Positions 15,584 to 23,984 of a stretch of 64,000 nucleotides of DNA are shown here, one piece after another. This DNA is from Hymenobacter sp. 5317J-9. GTDB lineage: Bacteria > Bacteroidota > Bacteroidia > Cytophagales > Hymenobacteraceae. A program made the position numbers and the translations under genes. Within the stretch, counting starts at the first letter, position 1, and each line of letters starts with the position of its first letter. The notes beneath the pieces are model-generated. The model was not told the origin of the DNA. It made no database searches and worked only from the letters and a program-made list of their open reading frames with translations. Where the stretch lies: contig NZ_CP095050.1 in NCBI RefSeq assembly GCF_022921075.1, positions 4,340,001 through 4,404,000 of the forward strand, written 5' to 3'.

Positions 15584-17125
15584 TTATTCGTGGATGAGCT
15601 TCCAGGTAGTTGAGGAACCGGAGCCGCTCAGGTTGAGCAGATAAAAGCCAGAGGGCCGCCCGGTGAGGGGCACCGTTGCTATGGTCTGCCCAGCGGCCAC
15701 GGGCGCACTCCACACCACGCGGCCCAGCGCGTCGGTCAGGCGTAGCTGCTGGCCGACGCGGGCGGGCTGGGCCAGCGTGAGCGTGGCCACGTCGGTGGCC
15801 GGGTTGGGGTGCAGCGCGCCCAAAGCCGCAGCTTGCGCGGCGCGCGTGGGCAGCAGGCCCGTGAAACTACCGGCCAAGCCACACGTGTAAACCAAACCAC
15901 TGGGCAGGGTGCGTCGGACGTAGCGCAACCCGAGGTCATACGTCGCCATGTCGCCTACACCGCTGGGGCCGGGGGCCGAAGGGTCGGCAACGGCAAAAGT
16001 TTGCTGCCAGCCTTGCGAGTCTATCCCAGGCCGGTATTGGCCCGGCAGGGTGTTGGCCTGAAAACTGAAAACCCGCTGGTAGCGAATCTGTAGCGGCGTT
16101 TGGCACAGGCCGCCTGCCGGAGCGCCCACAAGGACTCTTCCCATCACCAGCGGCGCACTCGGGCCGGCATGGGCGGGGCCGTATTCGCCCGTGAGGAGCG
16201 GCAGCGCCGTGAACTGCGGCGACTTGCCCGTGCGCAACGAAAAAGCCCAACGCTTCGACACCACCGGGTCCGTGAAAGGCCCCACGGGGCCGCTGCACTC
16301 GGGCATGCCGTACCGCTGTCCCCGGCGCTGCTCCTGCAGCAGAAAAACCAGGCTGTCGGGGGTCAGTTGCCGCGCCGTGATGCGCCGCAGCACCACGCCC
16401 TCTTCACAGGGGGAGAAACCGAAATAGAAAGGCTGCCACGCATACCCCAGCTCATCGCCGGGCGCCAGGCCAAATAGCGTGGTGGGATAATAGGGTGACT
16501 GCGCCAGCGTTTGGGGCACCTGCGCAGCCCGCCACTGCGCTGTGCCGCTGCCCAGCGCCAGCCACTGCGGCCCCTCCAGCAGGCCGAAGCGCCGGCTCAG
16601 CCGCAGCACCGGCCCCGTACTCAGGGTGATGGTGGCCACTGTGTCGGGCTGGCCGTTCACCGTTTGTGGGCCGCGTCTGCTCAGCGTGGCCATCACGGCG
16701 CCGCTGGCCAGCCACGTGCTGCCCACGGCGGCCCGCGGGCGCAGGCGCAGCGCGGCGCCGGTTTGCGCCGTGCCCTCGGTCAGGGTTTCCAATGTAAACT
16801 CCGAGGAACCCGGCTGCCACACCAGTCGCTGCCCGAAGAGGTTGTTGCGGCTTTTGCGGAAGGCAAACGCGTCGTTATCCGGCACTTTACCCGTCACGTC
16901 GCGCATCACGCGGTTGAAGGCCCAGGCCGAATCCCCGGCGGCCGTGACGTAAGCCGAATCGAGCTTCAGGGTATAGGCGTTGGCTGCCCCCGTTGCCGCA
17001 ACCGGACTAAAGGTATAAATCAGGCCCGGCCGAAACGGCCGCCAGGCCTGTTGCGCCCGGGCGCTGAATCCAATAAAGAGCAGCACGGCCAGCAACGGCC
17101 GCGCCCAGCGGTAGGCGTGTTTCAT
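15584..17125 (-). CDS. T9SS type A sorting-domain protein (paralogue 2)
   Basis: The 513 residues from ATG 17125 give a clean signal peptide (MKHAYRWARPLLAVLLFIGF, ARAQ); the frame extends to 17191 but that extension would hide the signal. The C-terminal type IX sorting domain matches its neighbour almost residue for residue (LHPNPATDVATLTLAQPA, LTDALGRVVW, YLLNLSG, TWKLIHE). The middle is diverged but shares AFNRVMRD, SRNNLFGQR and PGDELGYAWQPF. It is separated from paralogue 1 by 33 bp on the same strand, so they are probably co-transcribed. No catalytic motif recognised. Confidence 0.87.
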   Translation of the reverse strand: MKHAYRWARPLLAVLLFIGFSARAQQAWRPFRPGLIYTFSPVAATGAANAYTLKLDSAYVTAAGDSAWAFNRVMRDVTGKVPDNDAFAFRKSRNNLFGQRLVWQPGSSEFTLETLTEGTAQTGAALRLRPRAAVGSTWLASGAVMATLSRRGPQTVNGQPDTVATITLSTGPVLRLSRRFGLLEGPQWLALGSGTAQWRAAQVPQTLAQSPYYPTTLFGLAPGDELGYAWQPFYFGFSPCEEGVVLRRITARQLTPDSLVFLLQEQRRGQRYGMPECSGPVGPFTDPVVSKRWAFSLRTGKSPQFTALPLLTGEYGPAHAGPSAPLVMGRVLVGAPAGGLCQTPLQIRYQRVFSFQANTLPGQYRPGIDSQGWQQTFAVADPSAPGPSGVGDMATYDLGLRYVRRTLPSGLVYTCGLAGSFTGLLPTRAAQAAALGALHPNPATDVATLTLAQPARVGQQLRLTDALGRVVWSAPVAAGQTIATVPLTGRPSGFYLLNLSGSGSSTTWKLIHE

Positions 17126-17208
17126 GCGCAGGGGTAGCTTGACGTGGAACAGGACCGGTAAGGTACGCCACTTGAGCACTTTATCAAGCACCTATTGGAC
17201 TGAACGCA

Positions 17209-17240
17209 AGAAGCCCCGCACGTTTCCGAGCGGGGCTTCT
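17209..17240. terminator. Stem-loop between rpsT and the T9SS pair
   Basis: AGAAGCCCCGC pairs with GCGGGGCTTCT around a 10-base loop. It lies downstream of rpsT. No long T-run follows, so termination strength is uncertain. Confidence 0.6.
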
Positions 17241-17303
17241 GTGATGAGCGCGAGACCAGGCCTTGGGGCGGCGCAGCCTGGCCTCGCTAAACTCGTAGTC
17301 GCA

Positions 17304-17555
17304 CTAGAGCGCGTTAACGAGCTTTGTCAGCTTGCTTTTGTTGTTAGCAGCTTTGTTTTTGTGGATGATGTTCTTCTTGGCCAGACGGTCCAACATCGAA
17401 GTAACTTTTTTCAGCAATTCCTGAGCAGCCGTTTTGTCGGTCGTCGTGCGCAGCTTCTTGATGGCCGTGCGGGTGGATTTGTGCTGGTAACGGTTCAACA
17501 CGCGCTTGGCTTCGTTGCTGCGGATGCGTTTGAGGGCCGACTTATGGTTTGCCAT
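17304..17555 (-). CDS. rpsT: 30S ribosomal protein S20
   Basis: Small basic 16S-rRNA-binding protein of 83 residues beginning MANHKSALKRIRSNEAKRVLN and ending KSKLTKLVNAL, the standard S20 pattern. The open frame extends upstream to 17780 but the conserved start and the promoter at 17606-17636 fix the ATG at 17555. It is monocistronic. Confidence 0.97.
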   Translation of the reverse strand: MANHKSALKRIRSNEAKRVLNRYQHKSTRTAIKKLRTTTDKTAAQELLKKVTSMLDRLAKKNIIHKNKAANNKSKLTKLVNAL

Positions 17556-17605
17556 GAGCAGGAAATATATAGGAGCGTTATGCTTTAGTTCTGTGTTTGG
17601 GAGGG

Positions 17606-17636
17606 CAAAGGTACGAAACCGTCTGACATTTTCAAA
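17606..17636 (-). promoter_or_regulatory. Complete Bacteroidota promoter of rpsT
   Basis: On the minus strand TTTG (17636-17633) is followed after exactly 19 bases by TACCTTTG (17613-17606). This is the clearest -33/-7 pair in the window and about 50 bases upstream of the rpsT ATG. Confidence 0.8.
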
Positions 17637-17850
17637 CCATGCCATCAAAAATATTGATGCAAAGCCGTTTCGGACACCTGCCGTCGGCAATGACGGGGAA
17701 AAAGCCCGCCACACTCGTTCAGGCCAACCGGATGCCCTATTCACGTCCACTTCATTTTGGCCTGCTAAATTAGTATGCATGCCGATTACTACCGAACTTT
17801 ACTACCTGCCCACCCAGCGCGCTTCTAGTATCCGTTAGCCACCCCGCGCC

Positions 17851-18831
17851 ATGCCCCTTGTATCGAAACCCGCTTATCAGCCGCCGTTTTACCTTTTCAA
17901 CGGCCACTTGCAAACCATCGTGCCCAGCCTGTGGCGCACCGTGCCCGACGTGGCCTACCAGCGCGAACGCCTGGAGCTGCCCGACGGCGACTTCCTGAAC
18001 CTGGACTGGAGCCGCCTGCCCGAGATGCGCCCCACCGATGGCCTGGCCATCGTGTCGCACGGCCTGGAGGGCGATGCTTCACGGCCCTACGTGCGCGGCA
18101 TGGTGCGCGCGCTCAACCGCGCCGGCCTCGACGCGCTGGCCTGGAACTACCGTAGCTGCGGCGGCGAAATGAACCGCCTACTCCGCTCCTACCACCTCGG
18201 CGACACCGAAGACCTGGACGCCGTGCTGCGCCACGCGCTGGCTACCGGCCGCTACCGCCGGGCCTACCTGCTGGGCTTCTCGGCCGGCGGCAACGTGACC
18301 TTGAAGTACCTGGGCGAAGATGCCGGCCGCGTGCCGGCCGAGGTGCAGCGCGCGGCCGTGTTTTCGGTGCCAACCGATTTGCGGGCCAGTTCCATTCACA
18401 TCGGCCGGCCGCAAAACCAAGTGTACATGCGCCGTTTCCTGAAATCGCTGCGCCAAAAAATTCGCGACAAGGCGGCCCTGATGCCGGGCGAAGTGGACGT
18501 GGAAGGCCTGGACGCGCTACGCGACTTTCCGCAGTTCGACAACAAGTACACCGCGCCCATGCACGGCTTCGACTCGGCCGATGCCTACTACCAGCACGCC
18601 AGCTCTGGGCGCTACCTGAGCGGCATCCGGGTGCCCACGCTGCTGGTGAATGCCCAGAACGACCCGTTTCTGCCGGCTTCGTGCTTTCCGCGGGAGGTGG
18701 CGGAGCAGTCGGCCTACGTATTTCTGGAAACGCCACCGGAAGGCGGGCACGTGGGCTTTGCCGAAAGCAACGGCGAGTACTATTCGGAGCGGCGCGCGGT
18801 GGAATTTCTTACGGCCGAAGTACCGGCGTAA
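17851..18831 (+). CDS. YheT-family alpha/beta hydrolase
   Basis: 326-residue hydrolase of the YheT/Eht1 group. The N-terminal FNGHLQTIVPSLWR is the family hallmark; the oxyanion region is HGLEGDASRPYVRGM. The triad is nucleophile Ser in GFSAGGN, Asp in NAQNDPFLP and His in GGHVGFAE. No signal peptide. Members act on short-chain esters, but the physiological substrate is unknown. It converges on rsmG with a 19-bp gap. Confidence 0.9.
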   Translation: MPLVSKPAYQPPFYLFNGHLQTIVPSLWRTVPDVAYQRERLELPDGDFLNLDWSRLPEMRPTDGLAIVSHGLEGDASRPYVRGMVRALNRAGLDALAWNYRSCGGEMNRLLRSYHLGDTEDLDAVLRHALATGRYRRAYLLGFSAGGNVTLKYLGEDAGRVPAEVQRAAVFSVPTDLRASSIHIGRPQNQVYMRRFLKSLRQKIRDKAALMPGEVDVEGLDALRDFPQFDNKYTAPMHGFDSADAYYQHASSGRYLSGIRVPTLLVNAQNDPFLPASCFPREVAEQSAYVFLETPPEGGHVGFAESNGEYYSERRAVEFLTAEVPA

Positions 18832-18850
18832 ATGGATGCCCCCTGTCCTC

Positions 18851-19468
18851 TTATTTCGCAGGTACAAAAACCACCTTTTTGGTTTCGAAGAATTCCTCTT
18901 CGAAAAAGCTGCTCAAATCCGTGACTTTGGCCTTGAGGCCGGACTCGGCAATTTCCTCGGTCAGGTCGCCGCCCTTCAGGTAGTAGAGGCCCGCGCCGGG
19001 TGCGCCCTGGGGTTTGAAGCGGTGCGCAATCCAAGGGTGGAAGGTGGCGAGGCGGGCCACGGCGCGGCTCACCACGTAGTCGAACTTCTGGCGCAGCTGC
19101 TCGGCGCGGGTTTGCTCGGCGGTTACGTTGTTGAGGCCCAGCGCAGCGGCCATGAACTGCACGGCCCGGATTTTCTTGCCGATGCTGTCGACGAGGTGGA
19201 AATGGACCTCCGGAAACATGATGGCCAGCGGCAGGCCGGGCAGGCCGCCGCCGGTGCCCACGTCGAGCACGGCGCTGCCTTTCGGGAACTGGATGGCTTT
19301 GGCAATGCCCAGCGAGTGCAGCACGTGGCGCTCCACAAAATTGTCCATGTCGGTGCGCGACACGAGGTTGATGGCTTCGTTGGTGGCCCGAAACTCGGTT
19401 TCAAGCTGCTGAAATAGCTGAAGCTGCTGGGGCGTGAGCGCGGGGAAGTAGTGCTGCAAAAGGTTCAT
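18851..19468 (-). CDS. rsmG: 16S rRNA (guanine-527-N7)-methyltransferase
   Basis: SAM-dependent methylase of G527 in 16S rRNA. The 205 residues show the RsmG pattern: INLVSRTD, FVERHVLHSL, the SAM-binding VLDVGTGGGLPGLPLAI, VDSIGKKI and the AVARL segment. Length is normal. The minus-strand sequence CACCTTTG at 19474-19481 is one base from the -7 consensus and only 5 bases before the ATG, so this transcript may lack a leader. Confidence 0.95.
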   Translation of the reverse strand: MNLLQHYFPALTPQQLQLFQQLETEFRATNEAINLVSRTDMDNFVERHVLHSLGIAKAIQFPKGSAVLDVGTGGGLPGLPLAIMFPEVHFHLVDSIGKKIRAVQFMAAALGLNNVTAEQTRAEQLRQKFDYVVSRAVARLATFHPWIAHRFKPQGAPGAGLYYLKGGDLTEEIAESGLKAKVTDLSSFFEEEFFETKKVVFVPAK

Positions 19469-19508
19469 GGGTGCAAAGGTGCACGGTTTGGGCCTTTGCT
19501 ACGACATG

Positions 19509-19610
19509 GAACGTCATGCTGAGCGCAGTCGAAGCATCTCTACCGCTTCGTTGCTCCGATTACATTTAGTTGCGCACACGAGATGCTTCGCTGCGCTCTG
19601 CATGACGTTC
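19509..19610. repeat. Palindromic intergenic repeat, copy B (chimeric arms)
   Basis: Left arm 19509-19540 is the common type (GCAGTCGAAG), right arm 19580-19610 is the variant type (CTTCGCTGCGCTCTGCATG). The arms therefore pair imperfectly, with one deletion and one mismatch. It lies between the 5' end of rsmG and the 3' end of the upstream sigma factor gene. Confidence 0.9.
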
Positions 19611-19633
19611 TTATTTCTCTTCTGAACGCCCAC

Positions 19634-19665
19634 AAAAAAAGCCCCGACTTACGCCGGGGCTTTTT
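19634..19665 (-). terminator. Terminator of the sigma factor gene
   Basis: GCCCCG pairs with CGGGGC and is flanked by A7 and T5 tracts. It lies directly after the stop at 19671 on the minus strand and its A-tract becomes the U-run. Confidence 0.85.
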
Positions 19666-19670
19666 CCTGC

Positions 19671-20294
19671 TTAAATAATTTGCTTGGTGTGCTTCACCAT
19701 GTCATAGAGCAGCTCGCGGGCGCGGTGCAGCTGGGCTTTCACAGTGCCGAGCGGGGCTTTGAGCTCGGTGGCAATTTCTTCGTAGCTGAGCTCGTCGAAA
19801 TAGCGCAGGCTCACGAGGCGCTGGTATTTATCGGGCAGGCGGGCCACCACGTGGCGCATGATTTCGATTTTCTGGTTGCGCACGGCGTGCTCGGCCGGGT
19901 TCAGGTCGTTGTCGCGGAAATCGATGGTGATTTCGTCGCCGTTGTCGACCTTGATGGCCGAGTCAATCGACATGGTTTTGATTTTATTCTTGCGAATAAA
20001 GTCGATGCAGTTGTTGGTGGCAATGCGAAACAGCCAGGTGCTGAAAGCGTACTCCGGGTTGAATTTGTGCAGGTTGCGAAACGCTTTGGCGAAGGCTTCG
20101 ATGGTGAGGTCTTCGGCGTCGTCCTGATTGCGCACCATCTTGAGCACCACGTGGTACACGGGCTTCTTGTAGATGTGCATCAGCTCGGCATACGCCTTTT
20201 CATCGCCGTTGTCCACCGCGGCCCGAATCAACTTGAAGTCGTGCTTGGCTTTGGCGGAAAACTGCTTTTGAATATCTTGATTGTTTACTTCCAT
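19671..20294 (-). CDS. Sigma-70 family (ECF) RNA polymerase sigma factor
   Basis: 207 residues. Region 2 is clear (AYAELMHIYKKPVYHVVLKM, DAEDLTIEAFAKAFRNLHKF, FSTWLFRIATNNCIDFIRK) and region 4 carries the helix-turn-helix (LPDKYQRLVSLRYF, LSYEEIATELKAPLGTVKAQLHRA). This is the general Bacteroidota ECF form with no extra C-terminal domain. The ATG at 20294 lies inside the last codons of the glycosyltransferase gene (10-base overlap), so expression is coupled. No anti-sigma gene is adjacent. A dedicated terminator follows. Confidence 0.93.
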   Translation of the reverse strand: MEVNNQDIQKQFSAKAKHDFKLIRAAVDNGDEKAYAELMHIYKKPVYHVVLKMVRNQDDAEDLTIEAFAKAFRNLHKFNPEYAFSTWLFRIATNNCIDFIRKNKIKTMSIDSAIKVDNGDEITIDFRDNDLNPAEHAVRNQKIEIMRHVVARLPDKYQRLVSLRYFDELSYEEIATELKAPLGTVKAQLHRARELLYDMVKHTKQII

Positions 20295-21430
20295 CGAAGG
20301 GTGCGGTTGAGGAATAGCGAGATTCCCAGGGCAAGGTATTGGAAAAAATAAACCACGTCGAGCACGGGTAGCAACCCGACGATTACGGGCTGACCCAGGC
20401 GGCTACTCAAACGGGCATACACCGCACCCACAAACAAAGTTCGGAGGGTGTATACCACCGCCAAAGGTACCCAATTGTTTGAAGAAAATGCTAGCGCGAC
20501 CGTAGCGAAGTAGAACAACACGTTTGCCGCCACGAACGTGCCAATGCGCAACCGGTCGGCCAGGCGGTAGGCCCGGCCGGCCGACAAATGCCGCCGTTTC
20601 TGGTGCCACCAGGCACGCCAGGTGGCTGCGGGCTCGCTCAGGGTGTGGGCGCTGGCATCGGCCACCACGGTGATGCGCTGGCCGTAGCGCACGGCATCCT
20701 GCACCAGCAGGTCGTCGTCGCCGGAGAGCAGGCGCATGTGCGAGGCGTAGCCCTTAGTGGCGTTGAAGCAGGCCCGCGTGTAGGCCAAGTTGCGGCCCAC
20801 GCCCATGTAGGGCCAGCCGCGCCAAGCAAAGCTGAGGTACTGCGCGGCGGTGAGCAGCGTTTCGTAGCGAATGAGGTGGTTGAGAAAGCCGGGGGCCGCG
20901 GCGTAGGCCGAAAAGCCGAGCACCACGTCGGCCCCGCCGCCGTGCGCAAAGCCGCGCTGCATGAGGCGCAGCCATTGATTGGTGGCCGGAATGCAGTCGG
21001 CGTCGGTGAAAAGCAGGCGGGCGTAGCGGGTGGTTTTGACGCCCAGCGTGAGGGCGTATTTCTTGGGAGCGAAGCCGCGGGGCGTGCGGGCCACGCTCAC
21101 GAGGCGCACTTTCTCGTGGTAGTACTGGGCCAGCTGCTGGGCGTAGAGGTAGGTATCGTCGTCACTGCGGTCGTCGATGAGCACGATTTCGAAGCCGGCC
21201 GGGTAGTCTTGCTGTAGCAGCAGGGGCAGCAGGCGGCGCAGGTTGTCGAGCTCGTTGTGGGCGCATACCACGATGGAAACTGGCTCGGCATCCGGCCCGG
21301 GCGCGTCGGCCGGGGCTTCGGCGGGCCGGCTGGCGAAGGGCCAGAAGAAATACGCGGCGTACATGAACTGCACCACCACGCACGCCACGAGCAGCCAGAA
21401 AATCGGGGAAGTGGGTACGGGTATCTGCAA
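20285..21430 (-). CDS. Membrane-bound family 2 glycosyltransferase
   Basis: 381 residues. An N-terminal membrane helix (FWLLVACVVVQFMYAAYFF) precedes a GT-A domain: VSIVVCAHNELDNLRRLLP, IVLIDDRSDDDTY, the DxD-type metal site FTDADCIPA and the acceptor-side LSGDDDLLVQDA; C-terminal membrane helices follow (FVAANVLFYFATVALAF, LPVLDVVYFFQYLALG). QxxRW is replaced by WHQKRRHLSAG, the form seen in processive or membrane GT2 enzymes. Starts at a TTG (21430); no ATG is available before residue 23. A -7 box TACTTTTG lies at 21457-21464. Product unknown. Confidence 0.88.
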   Translation of the reverse strand: MQIPVPTSPIFWLLVACVVVQFMYAAYFFWPFASRPAEAPADAPGPDAEPVSIVVCAHNELDNLRRLLPLLLQQDYPAGFEIVLIDDRSDDDTYLYAQQLAQYYHEKVRLVSVARTPRGFAPKKYALTLGVKTTRYARLLFTDADCIPATNQWLRLMQRGFAHGGGADVVLGFSAYAAAPGFLNHLIRYETLLTAAQYLSFAWRGWPYMGVGRNLAYTRACFNATKGYASHMRLLSGDDDLLVQDAVRYGQRITVVADASAHTLSEPAATWRAWWHQKRRHLSAGRAYRLADRLRIGTFVAANVLFYFATVALAFSSNNWVPLAVVYTLRTLFVGAVYARLSSRLGQPVIVGLLPVLDVVYFFQYLALGISLFLNRTLRWK

Positions 21431-21456
21431 CGGGACTATGGGCGTGAAGGGGCCGG

Positions 21457-21493
21457 CAAAAGTACGGGACGCCGGGCGGCTGGGCTACCTTTG
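21457..21493. promoter_or_regulatory. Divergent promoters, glycosyltransferase / tgt
   Basis: TACTTTTG (minus, 21464-21457) serves the glycosyltransferase-sigma operon and TACCTTTG (plus, 21486-21493) serves tgt. Their -7 boxes point away from each other 21 bp apart. The tgt box ends 9 bases before its ATG. Confidence 0.6.
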
Positions 21494-21502
21494 TGGTTGC
21501 TT

Positions 21503-22633
21503 ATGACTTTTGACCTTCTCGCCCAGGACCCCGCCACCAAAGCCCGCGCCGGCCGCCTCGAAACCGCCCACGGCGCCATCGAAACGCCCATTTTCATGCC
21601 CGTGGGCACGGCCGGCACCGTGAAAGCGGTGTCGCAGCAAACCCTGAAAACCGACATCAACGCCCAGATTATTCTCGGCAACACCTATCACCTCTACCTG
21701 CGGCCGGGGCTCGACGTGCTGCGTGCGGCCGGCGGCCTGCACCAGTTTAATGGCTGGGACCGGCCCATCCTCACGGACTCGGGCGGCTACCAGGTGTACT
21801 CGCTCAGCAACACCCGGAAGATTAAGGAGGAGGGCGTGAAATTTCGCTCGCACGTGGACGGCAGCCAGCATTTGTTCTCGCCCGAGGGCGTGATGGACAT
21901 TCAGCGCGTCATCGGGGCCGACATCATCATGGCCTTCGACGAGTGTACGCCCTGGCCCTGCGAGTATGACTACGCCGCCCGCTCCCTCGACATGACGCAC
22001 CGCTGGCTGAAGCGCTGCATCCAGCGTTTCGACAGCACCGAAGGGCTTTACGGCTACGAGCAGAACCTTTTCCCCATTGTGCAAGGCAGCACGTTCCGGG
22101 ATTTGCGCATCAAATCGGCCGAGTTCATTGCCGAGCAGGGCCGGGCCGGCAACGCCATTGGCGGGCTGAGCGTGGGCGAGCCGGCCGAGCTGATGTACGA
22201 AATGACCGAGTTGGTGTGCGACATTCTGCCCAAGGACAAGCCGCGCTACCTGATGGGCGTGGGCACGCCGGCCAACATTCTGGAAAACATCGCCCTGGGC
22301 GTGGACATGTTCGACTGCGTGATGCCGACCCGCAACGCCCGCAACGGCATGCTGTTTACCACGCAGGGCATCGTCAACATCACCAACAAGAAGTGGGAAA
22401 CCGACTTCTCGCCCCTCGACCCCGAACTTGGCGGGCACGCCAGCACGTTCTATAGCCGCTCCTACGTGCGCCATTTGTTCCAGTGCAAGGAGATGCTCGG
22501 CCCGCAAATTGCCTCGGCCCACAACCTGGCCTTCTACCTGTGGCTGGTGAAGGAGGCCCGCAAGGAAATCCTGGCCGGCACGTTTGGCCCCTGGAAAGAC
22601 CGCATGGTGAAGCAGGTAATGACCCGCCTCTAG
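21503..22633 (+). CDS. tgt: tRNA-guanine(34) transglycosylase
   Basis: Exchanges G34 for the queuosine precursor preQ1 in GUN tRNAs. The 376 residues from ATG 21503 contain the general acid in LTDSGGYQVYSL, IIMAFDECTPWP, GGLSVGEPAELMYEM and the nucleophile Asp in FDCVMPTRNARNGM. The C-terminal zinc site CxCxxC of the E. coli enzyme is absent: the equivalent segment reads DPELGGHASTFYSRSYVRHL (about 22417-22476). The rest of the fold is intact, so it is probably active; I recall loss of these cysteines in other Bacteroidota. An open frame upstream to 21257 is rejected because of the -7 box at 21486. Confidence 0.96.
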   Translation: MTFDLLAQDPATKARAGRLETAHGAIETPIFMPVGTAGTVKAVSQQTLKTDINAQIILGNTYHLYLRPGLDVLRAAGGLHQFNGWDRPILTDSGGYQVYSLSNTRKIKEEGVKFRSHVDGSQHLFSPEGVMDIQRVIGADIIMAFDECTPWPCEYDYAARSLDMTHRWLKRCIQRFDSTEGLYGYEQNLFPIVQGSTFRDLRIKSAEFIAEQGRAGNAIGGLSVGEPAELMYEMTELVCDILPKDKPRYLMGVGTPANILENIALGVDMFDCVMPTRNARNGMLFTTQGIVNITNKKWETDFSPLDPELGGHASTFYSRSYVRHLFQCKEMLGPQIASAHNLAFYLWLVKEARKEILAGTFGPWKDRMVKQVMTRL

Positions 22634-22648
22634 AACGCTACAACGGCC

Positions 22649-22740
22649 GTCATGCTGAGCGCAGTCGAAGCATCTCTACTGCGCAAGTACTTAATTACTG
22701 CTGCACGCGAGATGCTTCGACTGCGCTCAGCATGACGTTC
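22649..22740. repeat. Palindromic intergenic repeat, copy C
   Basis: Arms 22649-22676 and 22709-22740 share the core GCTGAGCGCAGTCGAAGCAT in opposite orientations with a 32-base spacer. It sits between the tgt stop and the LptF/G start. Confidence 0.95.
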
Positions 22741-22761
22741 TGATTACAACTTGCCCATAGC

Positions 22762-23841
22762 ATGAACATCCTCGATAAATACATCATCAAGAAGTTTCTG
22801 GCCGCGTTTTTCTTCTCGGTGGTGATACTCGTGTCGGTGATTTGTGTAATTGATTTCACCGAAAAAAACGATGACTTTATCCAGCACAATTTGTCGATGG
22901 GTAAAATCATTTTCGGCTATTACATCTACCTGTTTCCGTATTTCGCCAACCTGCTTTCGCCGATTACCATTTTCATCGCCGTGGTGTTTGTGACGGCGCA
23001 GCTGGCGGCGCGCACCGAGATTGTGGCCATTCTGGCGAGCGGTGTGAGTTTTAAGCGACTAATGCTGCCGTATGCGCTGGGCGGGGCGGTGGTGGGGCTG
23101 CTCATTTTCGCGCTCATTGGCTGGGTGCTGCCCATCGGCAACAAGTCGCGCGTGGCGTTTGAGCGGGCGTATATCAAGCTGCCGTTTCGGTTTCAGGGGC
23201 GCAACGTGCACATCAAGATTGGCCCGAAAAGCTACGTGTACATGGAAAGCTACGACAACACGAGCAACGTGGGCTTTCACTTCGCCCTCGAAACCGTGGA
23301 CGGCACCGTGCTGCGCCGCCGCCTGACGGCTGACGCCATCAACTGGGACTCGACCAAGCACGTGTGGCATTTGTCGCCGCAGCTGGTGCGCACCTTCCGC
23401 GGCGCGCAGGACGAAACCCTGCAAACCCTGCCCGCCCGCGACACCACCATGAACCTGCGCACCGAGGACTTCGCCAGCAACTACAAGCTGGCCGAAACCC
23501 TGACCCTGCCGCAGCTCAACGCCTACATCAAGGACAAGATAGAGCGCGGCGCCGACGACACCCAGCTCTACATGAGCGAGAAGTACGAGCGGTATGCCTA
23601 CCCGTTTTCCATCATCATCCTGACGCTGATTGGCGTGACGTTGAGCGCCCGAAAATCCCGAGCCGGCGTGGGCGGGCAGATTGCGCTGGGGTTCGTGCTG
23701 GCCTTCATATTCATCATTTTCGTGATGCTGAGCCGCAATCTGGCCCAGGTGGGCAGCCTCTCGCCGCTGGTGGCGGCCTGGGTACCCAGCACGGTATTCA
23801 GCGTCATTGGGCTGGCGCTGTACCGGTTTGTGCCGAAGTAA
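22762..23841 (+). CDS. LptF/LptG-family permease
   Basis: 359-residue membrane protein of the YjgP/YjgQ family, the transmembrane half of the LPS exporter Lpt that takes LPS from the inner membrane to the LptA bridge. The family N-terminus LDKYIIKKFLAAFFFSVVIL is followed by LFPYFANLLSPITIFIAVVF, a beta-jellyroll periplasmic domain (about residues 135-265) and three C-terminal helices (YPFSIIILTLIGVTLSARKS, LGFVLAFIFIIFVMLS, VAAWVPSTVFSVIGLAL). Which of the two subunits it is cannot be told from one copy. No Lpt partner is in the window. Confidence 0.92.
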   Translation: MNILDKYIIKKFLAAFFFSVVILVSVICVIDFTEKNDDFIQHNLSMGKIIFGYYIYLFPYFANLLSPITIFIAVVFVTAQLAARTEIVAILASGVSFKRLMLPYALGGAVVGLLIFALIGWVLPIGNKSRVAFERAYIKLPFRFQGRNVHIKIGPKSYVYMESYDNTSNVGFHFALETVDGTVLRRRLTADAINWDSTKHVWHLSPQLVRTFRGAQDETLQTLPARDTTMNLRTEDFASNYKLAETLTLPQLNAYIKDKIERGADDTQLYMSEKYERYAYPFSIIILTLIGVTLSARKSRAGVGGQIALGFVLAFIFIIFVMLSRNLAQVGSLSPLVAAWVPSTVFSVIGLALYRFVPK

Positions 23842-23872
23842 TATCTGGAGCAAGCAGACAAGGTGTTGGGCG

Positions 23873-23964
23873 GTCATGCAGAGCGCAGCGAAGCATCTCG
23901 CGTGCCACCGTTAATTCGGTTGATTGTTGCTCCGAGCGAGATGCTTCGCTGCGCTCTGCATGAC
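23873..23964. repeat. Palindromic intergenic repeat, copy D (variant)
   Basis: Perfectly complementary 28-base arms (23873-23900 and 23937-23964) of the variant type GCAGAGCGCAGCGAAGCATC, which lacks one base and has a compensated change relative to the common type. It lies between the LptF/G and DMT transporter genes. Confidence 0.95.
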
Positions 23965-23984
23965 GTTCTGTTTGCTTACCTTCT

